61,985 nt of DNA, taken from Steroidobacteraceae bacterium. GTDB taxonomy: Bacteria; Pseudomonadota; Gammaproteobacteria; Steroidobacterales; Steroidobacteraceae. A model generated the notes under the pieces. That model made no database searches, was not told where the DNA came from, and saw only the letters and a list, made by a program, of their open reading frames with translations. Where the stretch lies: positions 1 to 61,985 of the forward strand of contig JAFMKA010000005.1 of assembly GCA_017853175.1 (NCBI GenBank), in the 5' to 3' direction. The translations under genes and the position numbers were made by a program. Position 1 is the stretch's first letter. Each line of letters opens with the position of its first letter. Shown here piece by piece: positions 27,026 to 34,846 of the stretch.

Positions 27026-28099
27026 ATGATCTCGCGTCGACAAGCCATCTCTGCAGCACTGCTCAGCGCCGTTGTGCCGCTTATGGGCCCTGCGGATGCG
27101 GCGCCGGCCTCAGGAAAGCGGCAAGCGAGCCCAAGCGTCGGTCGACGCTCCGCTACCGTAAAGCCTCCGCGCATTGTCGCCGGCGACACAATCGGACTCA
27201 TGATTCCCTCGAGTGCCAATTGGGATCCGATCGATATCGACATTCTGCTCGAAGCGCTTGCGGCGCTCGGCCTCAAGGGCAAGCTCGGGCGTCACGTGTA
27301 CGACCGTTATGGGTACCTTGCGGGGCGCGACGCCGATCGCGCGGCCGATCTCAACGATCTTTTCCGCGATCCCGAGGTCAAGGCGATCCATTGCATCCGG
27401 GGCGGTTGGGGCGCGGCACGTTTGCTGCCGTTGCTCGATTGGGCGGCCATTGCCGCAAATCCCAAAATATTGATCGGCTACAGCGATATCACGGCGCTGC
27501 TGCTGTCTCTGCACGCCAAGACGGGGCTCGTGACTTTTCACGGTCCCAATGGCGCGAGCGAATGGAATCGCACGAATGTCGAGTGGCTGCAACGCATCAC
27601 CTGGAACGGCGAAGCGGCCACCTTCGCAAACCCGAAAGACACCTCCGACACCATCGTGCCGAGCGACGACCGCACGCGTACGATTACGCCGGGAAAGGCT
27701 CGCGGCAAGTTGCTCGGCGGAAATCTCACGGTGCTGACCGCGATTCTCGGATCGCCCTACGTGCCCGATTTCACCGACTCGATTCTGTTCCTCGAAGATG
27801 TGCAGGAAGCGCCGTACCGCATTGATCGTATGCTCGTGCAGTTGAAGCTCGCCGGCGTTCTCGATCAAGTGAAAGGCGTTGTCTGGGGCACCTGCAGCAA
27901 GTGCGACCCGGGTGAGGGCTTCGGTTCGCTGACCATCCCCGATATTTTGAACGATCACGTGAAGTCGCTCGGCGTGCCTGCCTATTACGGCGCAATGTTC
28001 GGGCATGTCAGTCGGCAGTTCACTTTGCCGGTCGGTGTGCAGGTCGAGCTCGATGCGGATGCGGGCACATTGACGATGCTCGAATCTGCGGTGTCGTAA
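27026..28099 (+). CDS. S66-family LD-carboxypeptidase with Tat-like signal
   Basis: A 357-residue peptidase of the LdcA/MccF family. The N-terminus, MISRRQAISAALLSAVVPLMG, resembles a twin-arginine signal, followed by AA cleavage-type residues, so the protein should act in the periplasm. The core shows GDTIGLMIPSS, IRGGWGAARLLPLLDW, the nucleophile Ser in IGYSDITALL and TFHGPNG, with Glu and His later (FLEDVQEAPYRIDRML, FGHVSRQFTLPVG). LdcA trims the terminal D-Ala from murein tetrapeptides. GAAGGGGG upstream is a good ribosome-binding site. A DUF2889 gene follows after four bases. Confidence 0.88.
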   Translation: MISRRQAISAALLSAVVPLMGPADAAPASGKRQASPSVGRRSATVKPPRIVAGDTIGLMIPSSANWDPIDIDILLEALAALGLKGKLGRHVYDRYGYLAGRDADRAADLNDLFRDPEVKAIHCIRGGWGAARLLPLLDWAAIAANPKILIGYSDITALLLSLHAKTGLVTFHGPNGASEWNRTNVEWLQRITWNGEAATFANPKDTSDTIVPSDDRTRTITPGKARGKLLGGNLTVLTAILGSPYVPDFTDSILFLEDVQEAPYRIDRMLVQLKLAGVLDQVKGVVWGTCSKCDPGEGFGSLTIPDILNDHVKSLGVPAYYGAMFGHVSRQFTLPVGVQVELDADAGTLTMLESAVS

Positions 28100-28103
28100 G
28101 CGG

Positions 28104-28883
28104 TTGTCCGATTCCTCGCAATTGCCCGATGATTTTCGCGCACTGAATCCGCAGTTTGGTTCGGGCGCGTTGCGCCGTCGAATCCGTTTGATCGCAGCAC
28201 CCGGGCTCGTTCGGGCCGGCGTCGAAGATTCTTACCATTCGTTTCGACTCGATATCGCGCACAAGTCGGGCAAGGTATCAGGTGTGGCCACTCGAGCACT
28301 TCGCTATCCACTCGACACGTGTCCTCTGGCGAGCGCGCCGCTTCAACGATTCATCGGTTTGCCGTTGAGCACGTCTTGGCCTGATCTCATCGCGCGAGAG
28401 AATCCACGTGAACACTGCACTCATCTCTACGATCTGTTGTTCCTTGCGATGATGCATTCGTCGAGGGACGGGCAGCGGACCTACGACATCACCGTCCCCG
28501 ATGAACATCCGGGGCCTGTTTGGTCGACGGTGCATCGTGATGGGGTCGAGGTGTTACGTTGGAAAACCCAGTCGGGTGTCGTACTCGAGCCCCAGTCTGT
28601 CGCCGGTCGTCCCTTGCTCAAGGGGTTTTCGCGATGGGCGGGTGAGCAGCTGTCGGGTGACGAGTTGGAGGCCGCTGTCGTGCTTCACAAAGGCTACTTC
28701 GTGAGCCGAGCGCGGCGGTTCGACATTGCTGGCGGAGCGGGGCAGCGCGTCGCACATCTCGAGGTGATGCGGGGCGCTTGCTTCAGTTACTCGGAGCCTC
28801 GGATGTCGGTCGCCGTACGCATGGCGGGACATGTCATCGACACCAGTTTCTCCGAAACGCCTCTGCTCGAAGATCTGATGTAG
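28104..28883 (+). CDS. DUF2889 family protein
   Basis: A protein of up to 259 residues matching the DUF2889 pattern: LRRRIRLIAAPGLVRAGVEDSYHSFRL, then RALRYPLDTCPLASAPLQRFIG, and REHCTHLYDLLFLAMMHS. The family function is unknown. No signal or membrane segment is visible. The frame starts at TTG 28104 without a clear ribosome-binding site, so the true start may lie slightly inside. It follows the S66 peptidase by four bases and is probably co-transcribed with it. Confidence 0.75.
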   Translation: MSDSSQLPDDFRALNPQFGSGALRRRIRLIAAPGLVRAGVEDSYHSFRLDIAHKSGKVSGVATRALRYPLDTCPLASAPLQRFIGLPLSTSWPDLIARENPREHCTHLYDLLFLAMMHSSRDGQRTYDITVPDEHPGPVWSTVHRDGVEVLRWKTQSGVVLEPQSVAGRPLLKGFSRWAGEQLSGDELEAAVVLHKGYFVSRARRFDIAGGAGQRVAHLEVMRGACFSYSEPRMSVAVRMAGHVIDTSFSETPLLEDLM

Positions 28884-28898
28884 TTCTCGGCGCTGGGT

Positions 28899-29573
28899 TT
28901 ATTTGACGAAGCCGCGAAACTCGGCAAGCTCGTCTACGCTGATGCGCGTGCGCTCAAACTGATTGACGGGTTTGCTGCGGTCCGGACGTCCCACAGCCAT
29001 GCCGCAATAGACCATTTCGTCAGATCCCAAACCGAACATCTGGGCAAGTTCGGGTCTGAAGGCCGCCCAGGCTTCCTGCATGCAGCATCCGAGTCCGTGC
29101 TCTTCAAGCAAGAGCGCTACGGTTTGAATCAGCATGCCGAGATGCGCCCACTGGCCATGAGCAACGCGACGGTCGATGACAAAGAAAAGTCCGACGGGCG
29201 CGCCGAAGAACTCGAAGTTACGCGCCACCTGTTTGAGTCGTGCCGGTTTGTCGTCGCGCGGAATGCCGAGTGCGCGATACATATCTTCGGCGAGGGCGAA
29301 ACGCCGTGAGCGCAAAGGCTCCCAGAGGTTCGGAGGATAAATCGGAAAGTCGTCCGAGCTCGCGAGGCCGGCCTCGGGCTTGGCTTGGGCCATCCGAATG
29401 ATCGCATCGCGCTCAGCGCCCGAGACGGCAATGATTTTCCAGGCTTGCACGTTGCTGCCCGAAGGCGCCCACCGCGCCGCGTCAAAGATTTCACGCAGCA
29501 CCGACTCCGGAATGGGATCGGGAAGGAAGTCGCGGATGGACCGGCGACCGCGAACAGCATCAGAAACGTTCAT
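28899..29573 (-). CDS. Nitroreductase-family FMN oxidoreductase
   Basis: A 224-residue nitroreductase-fold protein. The N-terminal FMN-binding RGRRSIRDFLPDPIPESVL and ARWAPSGSNVQAWKIIAV, and the C-terminal GLGCCMQEAWAAF and MVYCGMAVGRPD, are typical. Substrates in the family include nitroaromatics, enones and, for the FbiB C-terminal domain, dehydro-F420-0; the last is only a possibility here. ATG 29573 has GGAA upstream and is preferred to TTG 29588. It begins 20 bases after the 3' end of tmRNA on the same strand, with a run of seven T between. Confidence 0.85.
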   Translation of the reverse strand: MNVSDAVRGRRSIRDFLPDPIPESVLREIFDAARWAPSGSNVQAWKIIAVSGAERDAIIRMAQAKPEAGLASSDDFPIYPPNLWEPLRSRRFALAEDMYRALGIPRDDKPARLKQVARNFEFFGAPVGLFFVIDRRVAHGQWAHLGMLIQTVALLLEEHGLGCCMQEAWAAFRPELAQMFGLGSDEMVYCGMAVGRPDRSKPVNQFERTRISVDELAEFRGFVK

Positions 29574-29593
29574 ATCGTGACGTTCCAAAAAAA

Positions 29594-29949
29594 TGGTGGA
29601 GGCGGCGGGAATCGAACCCGCGTCCGCAAGCCCTAGACTTCAGGATCTACGCGCGTAGCTCTCTCATTGGATCTCGCCTTGCGCTACCCGAGGAGCAGGG
29701 AAGACGCTCAGCCAGCGGACGGTGACTCTTAACGGAGCTGCCCCGTCGCACGGCAGTCCGCGATCCTATAAGCGCGTCCCCTGATTCGGTGTTATAGGCA
29801 CCAGCCGGTCAGAGGTTAGGCGGGATTAAGCCGCCAGAGCGTAGTTGTCGTCGTTGGCAACTGTGTGTTTGCAGCAAAGTTTAGCGAGGTTCACTGCACC
29901 TCGGCACGCCCCTGAAGGTTCGCAACCCACGTCGAAGCCGGTCGCCCCC
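29594..29949 (-). ncRNA. ssrA: Transfer-messenger RNA (tmRNA)
   Basis: A 356-nt one-piece tmRNA. The 5' end GGGGGCGACCGGCTTCGACG (from 29949 downwards) pairs with the 3' end CGCCTCCACCA (ending at 29594) as the acceptor stem, and the T-arm GGGTTCGATTCCC is clear. The tag frame runs from 29858 to 29826: Ala (resume codon GCC), then Asn-Asp-Asp-Asn-Tyr-Ala-Leu-Ala-Ala and TAA, one change from the E. coli tag (ANDENYALAA). It rescues stalled ribosomes with SmpB, whose gene lies 52 bases upstream on the same strand. Confidence 0.97.
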
Positions 29950-30001
29950 TTCAAAGCATTGACTTGGAGTCTACCTGAATCGGGAAGTTCCCGTCCGTGC
30001 G

Positions 30002-30532
30002 TCACCCGCGACGGAGCAGCCGGGCCTTATCTCGAGCCCAGTCGCGGTCTTTCTCCGTGGCGCGTTTGTCGTGCGCTTGTTTGCCTTTGGCGAGTCCGAT
30101 ACCCAGCTTGGCTTTGCCGCGCTGCCAGTAGAGTTCGAGCGGCACGAGGGTATAGCCCTTGCGCTCCACCGCGCCGACGAGATGCTCGATTTCTCGTTTA
30201 TTGAGCAACAGCTTTCGGGTGCGAGTCGGGTCAGCGATGACGTGAGTCGAGGTCGTCTTGAGCGGCGAGAGGTGGGCACCGGTGAGAAACACCTCGCCGT
30301 TACGCAAAAAGACATAGGCCTCGGTGATCTGCGCTTTGCCCGCCCGCAGAGCTTTGACTTCCCAGCCTTCGAGCACGAGTCCGGCTTCGTAGCGTTCTTC
30401 GATGAAGTAGTCGAACCGCGCGCGACGGTTCTCTGCGATCACGCGCGGCCCTTCCGAGGCTTTGGCCGGATTCGCTTTGGGTGGGGCTTGGCGGGTGGGT
30501 CGTGTCACGTCGGTCGAGTCCTTGGGCGGCAT
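30002..30532 (-). CDS. smpB: SsrA-binding protein SmpB
   Basis: SmpB, the protein partner of tmRNA in trans-translation. The OB-fold core is clear: [33 protein letters not shown], then [21 protein letters not shown], and the C-terminal tail [17 protein letters not shown] that becomes helical on the ribosome. From ATG 30532 it has 176 residues, with a basic Pro-rich N-terminal stretch of about 30 residues that most SmpB proteins lack. GTG 30508, with AAGGA ten bases upstream, is an alternative start. It is divergent from ratA and upstream of ssrA. Confidence 0.95.
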   Translation of the reverse strand: MPPKDSTDVTRPTRQAPPKANPAKASEGPRVIAENRRARFDYFIEERYEAGLVLEGWEVKALRAGKAQITEAYVFLRNGEVFLTGAHLSPLKTTSTHVIADPTRTRKLLLNKREIEHLVGAVERKGYTLVPLELYWQRGKAKLGIGLAKGKQAHDKRATEKDRDWARDKARLLRRG

Positions 30533-30564
30533 TCTACGCGTCGGAGCAGGGCGTAGAATGCCGC
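30526..30564. repeat. Perfect 14-bp inverted repeat between smpB and ratA
   Basis: GCGGCATTCTACGC (30526-30539) and its exact reverse complement (30551-30564) are separated by 11 bases. Each arm contains TAGAAT, a near-consensus -10 box, pointing outwards into smpB and ratA. The right-hand box lies seven bases before ATG 30567 of ratA. It reads as a mirror-image promoter pair or an operator covering both starts. Confidence 0.6.
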
Positions 30565-30566
30565 GT

Positions 30567-30992
30567 ATGCGTGAAGTCACCCGTTCGGCGTTGGTGCCGC
30601 TCTCAGCGGAGAAACTCTACGAGCTCATTATCGACATCGAGCGATACCCCGATTTCGTCCCCGGTTGTACGCGGGCGCGCATCGAGGAGCGAGGCGAGAA
30701 CGAGGTCGTGGCGACGCTTGGGGTGAAGCGCGGAGGTCTCGATACGGAGTTCACGACGCGGAATTCGCTCGAACCGGGGCGGTCGGTCACGATGCGGCTC
30801 GTTCGAGGTCCGTTTCGTGCGCTCGAGGGTATTTGGACCTTAAAACCGCTCGGAGAAGCGGGCTGCGAAGTGAGCTTGAGGTTGCGGTTCGAGTTCGCAA
30901 ATCGGCTTGCGGGCATGATGCTCGCGCCCGTGTTCGAGGATACGGCCAAATCGTTGGTCGACGCCTTCGTCGCGAGGGCTCGCAAGCAATGA
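30567..30992 (+). CDS. ratA: RatA-type START-domain protein (ubiquinone-binding, Coq10-like)
   Basis: A 141-residue polyketide-cyclase/START fold protein: [39 protein letters not shown] at the start, then a helix [21 protein letters not shown] at the end. E. coli RatA was described as a toxin that hinders 70S formation; related proteins bind ubiquinone (Coq10). Which role applies here is open. ATG 30567 is preferred; ATG 30558 is in frame. It is followed by rnfH with an ATGA overlap, the conserved ratA-rnfH pair, and it is divergent from smpB. Confidence 0.9.
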   Translation: MREVTRSALVPLSAEKLYELIIDIERYPDFVPGCTRARIEERGENEVVATLGVKRGGLDTEFTTRNSLEPGRSVTMRLVRGPFRALEGIWTLKPLGEAGCEVSLRLRFEFANRLAGMMLAPVFEDTAKSLVDAFVARARKQ

Positions 30993-31324
30993 TTCGATGC
31001 GCGTTCGCGATGGCACTCGTCGACTGGCAAGGCGAGTTACCGCTCTGCGTGGCCGACGGTGCCACGGTCGAACTTGTGCTGGGCGCAGCGCGAGCAGAGC
31101 TGCAGCAACGAGGCGTATCGATCGATGAAAATTTTTGGAATAGCGCCCCCGTCGGCATTTTCGGGGAGCGCTGCGAACGGAGTCGCCTGATTTGCGACGG
31201 CGATCGAATCGAGATGTACCGTCCGCTCGCCGTCGACCCGAAACATGCGAGGCGCGAACGTGCGCGACAGACTCAAACTGAGAAGGGGAGAAATCCACTC
31301 ACCGCGAAACCGCGGCGAGGCTAA
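30989..31324 (+). CDS. rnfH: RnfH family ubiquitin-fold protein (UPF0125)
   Basis: A 111-residue protein with the RnfH beta-grasp pattern CVADGATVELVLGAAR, then VGIFGERCERSRLICDGDRIEMYRPLAVDPKHARRERA. The function is not established; the name comes from rnf loci, which are absent here. ATG 30989 overlaps the ratA stop (ATGA). A longer open frame upstream lies inside ratA and is rejected. The Arg/Lys-rich C-terminal tail is a little longer than usual. It converges with bamE. Confidence 0.88.
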   Translation: MIRCAFAMALVDWQGELPLCVADGATVELVLGAARAELQQRGVSIDENFWNSAPVGIFGERCERSRLICDGDRIEMYRPLAVDPKHARRERARQTQTEKGRNPLTAKPRRG

Positions 31325-31350
31325 TACCGAAGCGCTTTGCCGCGAAGTGC

Positions 31351-31764
31351 TTAGGTGCCCGGCGTAGCGGGCGGGTTTGGCGTCGCCGGTGAAGCAGGAG
31401 CTGCGCCCGTATCAGCCGGCACCTCGGTGGGCGCTCCCGCATTTTCGATGCGACTGACCTTGTCGTCTTCGAAATAGACCGTCAAGCGCTGACGAGTCAC
31501 GGCCGAGCCATCGCCCAAGTTGAGCGTGTAGAGGTAGTCCCATCGATCTCGGTTGAAGGCATCGGGCAGCATGGGTGTGCCGAGCAAAAATCGGATCTGC
31601 GCGCGCGTCATGCCTTCTTTCACCTGCACGACCTGTCGGGCGTCGAGGTAATTACCTTGCTGGACGGCCATGCGATAGACGCAGCCGCTCAATAGCAGCA
31701 TACAGCTGAGCAGAAGGGTGCCAACGAGCGGAACGGCTGGTGAGCGCGGAGGAGAATGAACCAT
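31351..31764 (-). CDS. bamE: Outer membrane protein assembly factor BamE
   Basis: A 137-residue lipoprotein of the BAM complex. The signal peptide ends in the lipobox LLLSGC. The SmpA/OmlA fold shows YLDARQVVQVKEGMTRAQIRFLLGTPMLPDAFNRDRWDYLYTL. A low-complexity Ala/Pro/Thr tail (about 25 residues) ends the protein. ATG 31764 is preferred; it lies seven bases after TAGAAT (31777-31772), suggesting a leaderless mRNA. ATG 31773 overlaps that box. It is divergent from fur, as in many gammaproteobacteria. Confidence 0.92.
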   Translation of the reverse strand: MVHSPPRSPAVPLVGTLLLSCMLLLSGCVYRMAVQQGNYLDARQVVQVKEGMTRAQIRFLLGTPMLPDAFNRDRWDYLYTLNLGDGSAVTRQRLTVYFEDDKVSRIENAGAPTEVPADTGAAPASPATPNPPATPGT

Positions 31765-31771
31765 AATCGGC

Positions 31772-31777
31772 ATTCTA
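31772..31777 (-). promoter_or_regulatory. -10 box of bamE (TAGAAT)
   Basis: TAGAAT on the minus strand, seven bases before ATG 31764. The same hexamer with the same spacing and flank (TAGAATGCCG) precedes ratA. No convincing -35 is visible. Transcription from it would begin at or next to the start codon. Confidence 0.45.
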
Positions 31778-31798
31778 ACCGAAAGAGCGGGTGGCATC

Positions 31799-32236
31799 GT
31801 GGAAGGCAACGATCTGCGCAAAGCAGGGCTCAAGGTGACGCTTCCACGCGTCAAGATCCTGGAGATCCTTGAAAACAGCCCCAATCGTCATTTGTCGGCG
31901 GAGGACATTTATCGTCGGCTGGTCGACCTGCGTGAGGACATCGGACTCGCCACGGTCTATCGCGTGCTGACTCAGTTCGAGTCGGCGGGTCTTGTCACCC
32001 GCCACCACTTTGCCGACGGCATGGCGGTGTTTGAGCTCAATGCCGGCCCTCACCACGATCACATTTTGTGTCTCGACTGCGGTCACGTCGAAGAGTTCGT
32101 CGATGCCGGAATCGAGGAGCGTCAAAACTCGGTCGCCGAGCGACTCGGGTTTTCGATCAGCGAGCACGCCCTCGTGATTTACGGGCACTGCCAGCGGACG
32201 AGCTGCCCCCATCGCGGGAAGAAGACCGCCGACTGA
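31799..32236 (+). CDS. fur: Ferric uptake regulator Fur
   Basis: A 145-residue Fur protein. It has the winged helix (LRKAGLKVTLPRVKILEILENS, SAEDIYRRLVDLREDIGLATVYRVLTQFESAGLV) and the metal sites HHFADGMAVFEL, HHDHILCLDCGHVEEF and C-terminal HCQRTSCPH. It represses iron-uptake genes with Fe(II). The start is GTG 31799. No clear 19-bp Fur box is seen upstream, so autoregulation is not shown. Its last 80 bases overlap the end of recN on the other strand. Confidence 0.95.
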   Translation: MEGNDLRKAGLKVTLPRVKILEILENSPNRHLSAEDIYRRLVDLREDIGLATVYRVLTQFESAGLVTRHHFADGMAVFELNAGPHHDHILCLDCGHVEEFVDAGIEERQNSVAERLGFSISEHALVIYGHCQRTSCPHRGKKTAD

Positions 32237-33929
32237 GCGTTGCGCCGGCGTCGAGCATTTCGGCGGCATGCTCCCGGGCCTTGCCGGTAATCGATACGCC
32301 GCCGAGCATTCGAGCAATTTCTTCGATGCGCGAGTCGCTTTCGAGTGGAGTGACCTGCGTGCGAGTCGTGCGTCCATCGCTCATCTTCGAGACTCGCAGG
32401 TGTTGATTACCGAGGGCGGCCACTTGAGGCAGATGCGTCACGCAGAGCACCTGAGCCGACGCGCCAAGCGCGGCAAGTTCGCGACCGACGATTTCGGCAA
32501 CGGCGCCACCCACGCCTGAGTCGACTTCGTCGAAGACCATGCATCCGCCGACCGCGAGATCTTTGATGCGTCCGGCGAGCGCCACCTGCACGGCGAGTGA
32601 CAGACGGGAGAGTTCGCCACCCGAGGCGACTTTGCCGATCGGGCGTGGCGGTTGCCCGGCATTGGCGGACACGAGAAACGCGACATCTTCTAGACCGTTT
32701 GCCGCGGTACCGCCTTCGGGCAGGTCTGCGACATTGAGTTGGATATCGAATTTCCCGCCGATCATGCCGAGTTTTTGCATCCGAGCGCTGATCTCGGTGG
32801 CGAGCTCGTTGGCTGCCTTGCGACGCTGTTTGGAGAGTCGTGCCGCGGCGGCGCGCCAGGCGTCGACGGCTGATGTCACCTGTGCCCGTAACGCGGAGAG
32901 ATTCGCCTCTATTTTTTCGAGGCGCGTGAGTTCGTCGCTGAGTTCGATGGCTTTAGACGGCAGTTCATCGGGCGCGCAGCGGTGCTTGCGCGCGAGCGAC
33001 TCGATGGTGGCGAGACGTTGCTCGAGCTCCTCTTGACGATGCGGGTCGGCCTCGATCGAGTCGAGGTAACGCGTCAGTTCTTGGGCGCCGTCGGCGATGC
33101 GGATGGCGGCCTCTTCGAGTGGAGGTAAGAGGGCTTCGAGTTTGGAGTCGAAGCCGGCGCTCTGACGCAGAACGGCGAGGGCGCGCGAGACCGCATGATG
33201 TGCGTTGTTGTCTTCGGCATCGAAGAGGAGATCGAGCGCGCTGCGTGCGGCGTCGACGAGGCGTCCGGAGTTGGCGAGTCGATTACGCTCTTCACCGAGC
33301 GACTGGAGTTCGCCTGGCTTGAGGGACAGCGCGGCGAGTTCTCCGGTCTGATGTCGCAATAAATCGAGTCGAGCATCTCGATCGCGAGCCGCCGCTTCGA
33401 GGGATTCGAGTGCGCTCGATTGCTGCAGCCGCTCGCGGTGCAGTGTGGCGACCTCGTCTGCGAGCGCGTCGTGCCCGCCGAACGCGTCAAGGAGCTCGCG
33501 CTGGGCGCTGCTCTTAACGAGACTTTGAAACTCGTGTTGACCATGAATTTCGGCGAGCGATTCGCCGACGGATCTCAGGATTTGCAGGGGCACCTGCTGG
33601 CCGTTGAGATACGCGCGTGATTTGCCCTCTCGCGTGAGCACTCGACGTACGACGAGCTCATCTTCGATCTCGATGCTTTGCTCTTCGAGTCTCGATAAGA
33701 GCGACTTCGGCGCAGAGCCGATATCGAAGGTTGCAGTGATCTCGGCGCGATCGGCGCCGTGTCGTATGACTTCGGCGCCTCCGCGCCCACCGACGGCCAA
33801 TTGCAGGGCGTCGACGAGTATCGACTTGCCTGCACCGGTTTCGCCGGTCAGTACGGTGAGCCCGCGAGAAAAGTCGACTTCGACCGCGTCGATGATCGCA
33901 AAGTCTCGAATGTGCAAATGAGAGAGCAT
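32157..33929 (-). CDS. recN: DNA repair protein RecN
   Basis: An SMC-like ATPase of double-strand break repair, 590 residues from ATG 33929. Walker A is GETGAGKS (29-36), central coiled-coil arms carry many Glu/Arg heptads, and the signature and Walker B regions are KVASGGELSRLSLA and CMVFDEVDSGVGG. The family usually ends soon after GKAREHAAEML; here about 30 more Ser/Arg-rich residues follow, encoded opposite the end of fur. The frame is open to 33977, but family starts match 33929. nadK lies 14 bases upstream on the same strand. Confidence 0.95.
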   Translation of the reverse strand: MLSHLHIRDFAIIDAVEVDFSRGLTVLTGETGAGKSILVDALQLAVGGRGGAEVIRHGADRAEITATFDIGSAPKSLLSRLEEQSIEIEDELVVRRVLTREGKSRAYLNGQQVPLQILRSVGESLAEIHGQHEFQSLVKSSAQRELLDAFGGHDALADEVATLHRERLQQSSALESLEAAARDRDARLDLLRHQTGELAALSLKPGELQSLGEERNRLANSGRLVDAARSALDLLFDAEDNNAHHAVSRALAVLRQSAGFDSKLEALLPPLEEAAIRIADGAQELTRYLDSIEADPHRQEELEQRLATIESLARKHRCAPDELPSKAIELSDELTRLEKIEANLSALRAQVTSAVDAWRAAAARLSKQRRKAANELATEISARMQKLGMIGGKFDIQLNVADLPEGGTAANGLEDVAFLVSANAGQPPRPIGKVASGGELSRLSLAVQVALAGRIKDLAVGGCMVFDEVDSGVGGAVAEIVGRELAALGASAQVLCVTHLPQVAALGNQHLRVSKMSDGRTTRTQVTPLESDSRIEEIARMLGGVSITGKAREHAAEMLDAGATLSRRSSSRDGGSSSAGSARKSRGRAR

Positions 33930-33943
33930 GGGCGGCGGGTGGT

Positions 33944-34834
33944 TTAGCGCGGGGCGTCGAAACTGCGTCGGCCCCAATTGAGCTTGCTGCGCAGTAATCG
34001 GTAGTAGTCGTAGCCCTCGGGATGCAATAGCGTGATGCGCGCCCCTGCCGTGCGGATGACGAGTGATTCGCTCGGATTGAGAGGTGCAAGCGAACGACCG
34101 TCACAGGCGACTTCGGCGGAGGAGTCTGGGCGATCGATGATGCGAATTTCGATGACGGAGCGCGCCGACACCACGATCGGTCGATCGGAGAGCGTGTGTG
34201 GGCAAATCGGGGTGACCACCACGACCTCGAGGGCGGGGTCGACGATCGGTCCACCGCAGGAGAGGGCGTACGCGGTAGAGCCCGTTGCGCTCGCGACCAC
34301 GAGACCATCGCCGCCGTGGCTGTTGACGAAGCGACCGTCGATCCAGGTTTCGAAATCGATGAGGTGCCCGCTCTGTCTCTTTTGCAATACGACGTCGTTG
34401 AGCGCGAGACCGCTGACGGTCGGACCGGTCGCCGAGGAAATCTCGGCGCGAAGCAGCGGACGCTCGTCTCGCAAACATTGGCCTGCGATGGCGGCATCGA
34501 CCGAGCTCAGCATGTCTTCGGGCATGACGTCGGTCAGAAAGCCGAGCCGGCCGCGATTGACCCCGAGCAACGGAATGCCGCGCTCGGCGACGAGGCCGGC
34601 TGCATAGAGCAGGGTGCCGTCACCGCCGATGGCGATGAAGAGATCGGCTTCTTCGACCAACGCCGACTCGGAGAGAAATCGCGCTTCGACGCCCGTTAGG
34701 CGATCGCGCTCGTCTTCGGATACCAACGCCTCGAGACCGCGGGAGGAGAGATGTCGGGCGATGAGCGCTGCGCTTTCGGCCACGCGGGGGTCGGCAAAGC
34801 GGGTGATGAGAGCGCAGCGGCGGAAGTCGGGCAT
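33944..34834 (-). CDS. nadK: NAD kinase
   Basis: A 296-residue NAD kinase that makes NADP+ from NAD+ and ATP. The GGDGT motif is at 70-74, with LGVNRGRLGFLTDV and ALNDVVLQK (NE/D motif) further on and SATGSTAYALSCGGPIVDP for the dinucleotide site. The gene precedes recN and is divergent from hrcA, a standard gammaproteobacterial order. An 8-bp inverted repeat lies just upstream. Confidence 0.96.
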   Translation of the reverse strand: MPDFRRCALITRFADPRVAESAALIARHLSSRGLEALVSEDERDRLTGVEARFLSESALVEEADLFIAIGGDGTLLYAAGLVAERGIPLLGVNRGRLGFLTDVMPEDMLSSVDAAIAGQCLRDERPLLRAEISSATGPTVSGLALNDVVLQKRQSGHLIDFETWIDGRFVNSHGGDGLVVASATGSTAYALSCGGPIVDPALEVVVVTPICPHTLSDRPIVVSARSVIEIRIIDRPDSSAEVACDGRSLAPLNPSESLVIRTAGARITLLHPEGYDYYRLLRSKLNWGRRSFDAPR

Positions 34835-34846
34835 AGAACCGGTCCG

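Noticed and set aside
29978-29995. CGGGAAGTTCCCG palindrome between smpB and ssrA
   Set aside because: Only six-base arms, no T run on either strand, and no known regulator motif; probably chance in GC-rich DNA.
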